This document shows, one piece after another, positions 61,235 through 64,000 of a stretch of 64,000 bases of DNA (the stretch's first letter is position 1; the number at the start of each line of letters is the position of its first letter). The translations under genes and the position numbers were made by a program. Source of the DNA: Ustilago trichophora (lineage: Eukaryota; Basidiomycota; Ustilaginomycetes; Ustilaginales; Ustilaginaceae); contig OOIN01000007.1 of NCBI GenBank assembly GCA_900323505.1, forward strand, positions 434,001 to 498,000, in the 5' to 3' direction. Below the pieces are notes generated by a model. The model did not search any database and was not told the DNA's origin. It saw nothing but the letters and a program-made list of their open reading frames with translations.

Positions 61235-62872
61235 TCAAGCACCGAGCTTGACGGAGAAGGCCTGGTTGGGACCTGCTTCGTTGTAATTTTGCTTGGTGAT
61301 GAATGCCTTTGCTTGTGGATCACCAAAGATGAGCTTGGCATAGATGGTACCTCCGAGGAAGGGGGCCAAGTCGTTGCGCTCCTTGAACTCGGAAAAGTAG
61401 TCGGGCACCTTCAATGCACGTACATTGCGAGCCTGGAGTGGATTCGGCTCAGCAAGCACCTGGGCTGCTTCCGTTTGCTCGGTTGCGACAAAGTCTGAGA
61501 GCGAAGAGATGGCTTCAAACTGGATTGTCTTGATCTTTGCAGGCTGTCCGGTGAAGATGAGATTCTCCCACAGTTGGGGTCGACGATCGGCGTCCTCGAC
61601 GCGCGAGATGGCGTTGGCGATGGCCAGTGGAAGCGGAATGGCTTGGCTCCAGTCTGGTGATGCGGTTGGCATGGGATAGCTGTCGTGGCTGGTAGAGTTG
61701 GACTCTGCGATGATCGGTGCAGCTCCAAAAGGCTCGTCTCCAATGTGAAGCTCGTTGGCGCCTGCCACGTCTTTGAGCAGCTCTGGTCGGAAGAGTGGCT
61801 CGATGAATCGGAAGCGCTCCGGGCCCACTTTGAGTTTAAGACCGCGGAAGTGAACAAGCACTGCCTTGTCGTCGGTAGATGCACCTGCTTGTCCATCTTC
61901 TCCTGTGATGGATGCCAAGATGGCTTCGTCGATCTCCTCACTCTGGTTGGCTTCCATGGCTCTTCGCCTTTCGTCTTCTTCCTCGTCGTGCTTCTTGGAT
62001 CCTTCCACCAGAACGGCTGCAATGTCGAAGTTGCCCTCGTCATCTTCGCCATCCACGGCCGCGGCGATACCTCCAGCTCCCTTTTTGACGGCCTCCTCAT
62101 CCAGCACCAGACCTTCCTCCACCAGCTGCTGAGCGAGGGAGAACATGGCATTCCTCAGTGCAGCGTCGTCGGTCTGGCGCCAAGATGCAGAAGATGCCTT
62201 GCGGGTATATCGAAGCAGCGTCTGGATCGCCTTGACCAGACTTTGGTCACGACGCAGAAGATGGGCAAGGTAAAGAATGCAATGACGAGCCCCGACGTCG
62301 GTCTTGATGTTGGCATTCGACTGCACCAAGCATTCGATGACTGGTGTGATGTCGCAGCTCTCGTAGCCGAGATCGACGACGCAAGCGTTCATAGTGCCGA
62401 CGCCGTAGCAGGAGAGGAGAGGCTTTTCTGCGATCGTGATGGCGGCCGAGTTGAAGTGCTCGAAAAAGATCTGGGTGAGGTAGGCGTGTGTTGCCCGTGA
62501 GATGGGTAGCGGCACACTGATGAGAACGTTTGAGTCGTTATGCGAGCGTCGGATCGGTAGAAGGTGAAAGAGGACGTAGTTCCAGAGGGCGATCACCTGC
62601 TGCCAATCGCGCACATATCCTTTGCGCATAGGCCAAAAGATGGCAACATCTTCGCCTCTACGCTCAGCTTCATCGAGTGCCGATCCAACGAGGTATTGCG
62701 AGTAGTCGGGAGGTGATGAGGTGGAAGAGCTGGATGCGGTGGAGCGCGAAAGACCCACACGTGCGGTGAGCGAAATGGAGGGACGCTTGAGGATCTCGTG
62801 GATGCCGTAGCCAGCTGTGATGGTGTGGGAGCCAGTGACGATGATTACTGTTCTTGCTTCTCGAGCCGTCAT
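61235..62872 (-). CDS. ARP9: Actin-related protein, Arp9-like (SWI/SNF and RSC component)
   Basis: 545 residues from the ATG at 62872 (the frame extends upstream but only from a TTG). The N-terminal strand pair (TVIIVTGSHTITAGYGIHE) is an altered actin phosphate-1 loop, and NACVVDLGYESCDITPVIE is the phosphate-2 loop. A lobe with VGARHCILYLAHLL follows. An acidic, Lys/Glu-rich insertion lies in the middle (about residues 260-330). The C-terminal end (VPDYFSEFKERNDLAPFLGG, TIYAKLIFGD, ITKQNYNEAGP) resembles fungal Arp9. Arp9 pairs with Arp7 or Arp42 on the HSA helix of remodeller ATPases in the nucleus. Arp8 is the main alternative; the short N-terminus argues against it. It is divergent from the prohibitin gene over 562 bp. 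Confidence 0.75.
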   Translation of the reverse strand: MTAREARTVIIVTGSHTITAGYGIHEILKRPSISLTARVGLSRSTASSSSTSSPPDYSQYLVGSALDEAERRGEDVAIFWPMRKGYVRDWQQVIALWNYVLFHLLPIRRSHNDSNVLISVPLPISRATHAYLTQIFFEHFNSAAITIAEKPLLSCYGVGTMNACVVDLGYESCDITPVIECLVQSNANIKTDVGARHCILYLAHLLRRDQSLVKAIQTLLRYTRKASSASWRQTDDAALRNAMFSLAQQLVEEGLVLDEEAVKKGAGGIAAAVDGEDDEGNFDIAAVLVEGSKKHDEEEDERRRAMEANQSEEIDEAILASITGEDGQAGASTDDKAVLVHFRGLKLKVGPERFRFIEPLFRPELLKDVAGANELHIGDEPFGAAPIIAESNSTSHDSYPMPTASPDWSQAIPLPLAIANAISRVEDADRRPQLWENLIFTGQPAKIKTIQFEAISSLSDFVATEQTEAAQVLAEPNPLQARNVRALKVPDYFSEFKERNDLAPFLGGTIYAKLIFGDPQAKAFITKQNYNEAGPNQAFSVKLGA

Positions 62873-63434
62873 TGTTGCGAGCCAGCACGAAGCCTTGAGA
62901 GCGAAATATAGGAAGGATGCGGATGTGGAGCAGAGCACGGATGCAAGCAAAGTGTGTCTGTGACATGTGCTCCCAATGGTCCATCCATACTGTCTTTGCT
63001 ATCGTCCAGTACAGTACTGTACATTTGCGGGTTCAACCTTTCGCGTCTTGGAGAGCGCTTTCTTCGCGTTTCAATTTCTTTCGGGCGATAAAGTGGTGAT
63101 CGACCCTTTTTGGCTCACCTCCGCTTTGTGCGAGGAAAGCAGCTGAGCCAATCCGCGATTACTGTATGTCGATGCACGCTTTGGTCAACCTCGAGAATTT
63201 CTGGTTGCGCGGGCAGATGTTGCACTCAGCTCCAACTCGGTCGATTTCTTTGATTCGTCGACTTCATCATCATCATTCATCATCGTCACCGTCGCTCTCG
63301 ACTATCTACCTCCTGATCATTCCTACATCTCGACGACTTGGCTGGAACTGCACCTGCGAGCCTTTCACTCATCTTTGACGCACACGAGGACGACACAGCT
63401 AAGGGAAGCCAGGCATCTTGCATATCTCACCACA
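62873..63434. promoter_or_regulatory. Divergent promoter region between the ARP9-like gene and PHB2
   Basis: 562 bp between opposing ATGs. It holds a perfect 14-bp palindrome, GTACAGTACTGTAC, at 63009-63022, formed of two overlapping TACAGTA/TACTGTA motifs, and a third copy at 63160-63166. A CAT/TCA-rich stretch (63264-63300) precedes the PHB2 leader. This is the strongest concentration of the motif in the window. Confidence 0.55.
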
Positions 63435-64000
63435 ATGAACCGCGGATCTGGACCTCAGAACATCTTCCGAACGCTTGAGCGTTTGCGACAGCAGGCTCAG
63501 CAGGCATCACAGCAGTTTGGCAATGCAGGCAAGCCCGGTGGAAGCAGCGGCGGCAGTGGAGGTAGTGGAGGCGGAGGACGTGGAGGACCTCCCAACCTCG
63601 CCAATATTCTCGGTGGATCAGCCGGTGTTGTTGCCCTCGTAGCGCTCGGCTTTGGTATCAACATGTCGCTCTTCAATGTCGATGGTGGTCACCGTGCCAT
63701 TAAATACTCGCGTTTATCAGGTATCAAGGACACCATCTTCAACGAAGGTACTCACTTTATGATTCCCTGGTTCGAAAAGCCCATCGACTACGACGTTCGA
63801 GCCAAGCCTCGCAGCATCGCCTCGCTCACCGGTACCAAGGATCTTCAGATGGTCTCGCTCACTTGCCGTGTCCTCTCTCGCCCACGCGTCGATGCCCTCC
63901 CCACCATCTTCCGCGAGCTCGGCGTCGATTACGATGAGCGTGTGTTGCCCTCGATCGTCAACGAGGTGCTCAAGTCGGTTGTTGCTCAGTTCAACGCCTC
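63435..64000 (+). CDS. PHB2: Prohibitin-2 (PHB2), truncated at the right window edge
   Basis: ATG at 63435 in a CACAATG context. The frame stays open to the window end (188 codons seen of about 310-320 expected). Residues 30-53 are a Gly/Ser-rich linker. A hydrophobic segment at about 58-76 ([19 protein letters not shown]) is the single inner-membrane anchor. [19 protein letters not shown] and [20 protein letters not shown] are prohibitin signatures, followed by [20 protein letters not shown] and [19 protein letters not shown]. The latter set matches Phb2 rather than Phb1. The protein forms ring complexes with Phb1 in the mitochondrial inner membrane and modulates the m-AAA protease. No intron interrupts the part seen. 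Residue numbering and the C-terminal coiled coil beyond the edge cannot be checked here. Confidence 0.95.
   Translation, partial: MNRGSGPQNIFRTLERLRQQAQQASQQFGNAGKPGGSSGGSGGSGGGGRGGPPNLANILGGSAGVVALVALGFGINMSLFNVDGGHRAIKYSRLSGIKDTIFNEGTHFMIPWFEKPIDYDVRAKPRSIASLTGTKDLQMVSLTCRVLSRPRVDALPTIFRELGVDYDERVLPSIVNEVLKSVVAQFNA

Noticed and set aside
1..64000. Search for tRNA, rRNA, CRISPR arrays, telomeric repeats and intact transposons
   Set aside because: No T-loop/anticodon arrangement, no regularly spaced direct repeats, no telomere-type arrays and no transposase or reverse-transcriptase motifs were seen by eye; degenerate or short elements could be missed.

Overview
The window is a 64-kb piece of a nuclear genome from a basidiomycete fungus, most likely a smut relative (Ustilaginales: Ustilago, Sporisorium, Pseudozyma or similar). 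The evidence is as follows. Genes are long and mostly intronless, and they encode proteins with very long Ser/Pro/Ala/Gln-rich disordered regions. The few introns are short (about 60-220 nt) with GTRAGT/GTGCGC donors and CAG/AAG acceptors. Intergenic DNA is near 50% GC and full of dinucleotide microsatellites and A/T tracts. The gene set is purely eukaryotic (Mediator, PAK and PDK1 kinases, Dna2, nucleoporin, SWI/SNF-type actin-related protein, mitochondrial ribosomal protein). I cannot fix the species from sequence alone. All identifications rest on motif recognition by eye, with no database search.

Layout: 1-2881 (+) coiled-coil protein of unknown function, cut by the left edge. 3270-6830 (-) Cid1-family nucleotidyltransferase. 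8993-14218 (-) CRIB/PAK-type kinase with an altered DFG motif. 17400-18956 (+) Ser/Pro-rich protein of unknown function. 19245-19684 (-) two-exon 98-residue protein, probably mitochondrial. 20178-23080 (+) four-exon UBA-SIM-UIM-UIM protein with a USP-like fold that lacks catalytic residues. 23365-24768 (-) mitochondrial ribosomal protein uS4m. 26279-27786 (+) three-exon S-adenosylmethionine synthetase. 29292-30026 (-) unknown. 31066-32121 (-) acetolactate synthase regulatory subunit. 33233-38215 (+) PDK1/Pkh kinase. 38216-44451 a 6.2-kb gene-poor, repeat-rich stretch. 44452-46056 (+) hexose transporter. 47006-50705 (-) Mediator Med1 joined by an in-frame intron to the tRNA methyltransferase Trm9. 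51232-53025 (+) DCAF7/LWD-type WD40 protein. 53417-55570 (+) Nup2-like FSFG nucleoporin without a Ran-binding domain. 56356-60717 (-) Dna2 nuclease-helicase. 61235-62872 (-) Arp9-like actin-related protein. 63435 to the right edge (+) prohibitin-2.

There is no operon or biosynthetic cluster; neighbours are functionally mixed housekeeping genes. Several pairs are divergent over about 0.5 kb (19684/20178, 50705/51232, 62872/63435) and probably share promoters. Two transcription-factor or signalling themes recur: kinase signalling (PAK, PDK1) and ubiquitin handling.

The most unusual observations are: the Med1-Trm9 junction, where the 5' splice site itself supplies the stop codon for the unspliced form; the pseudo-deubiquitinase; the PAK-like kinase with DFT in place of DFG; and a 7-bp motif, TACTGTA/TACAGTA, which I counted about 16 times in non-coding DNA but only twice in coding DNA.
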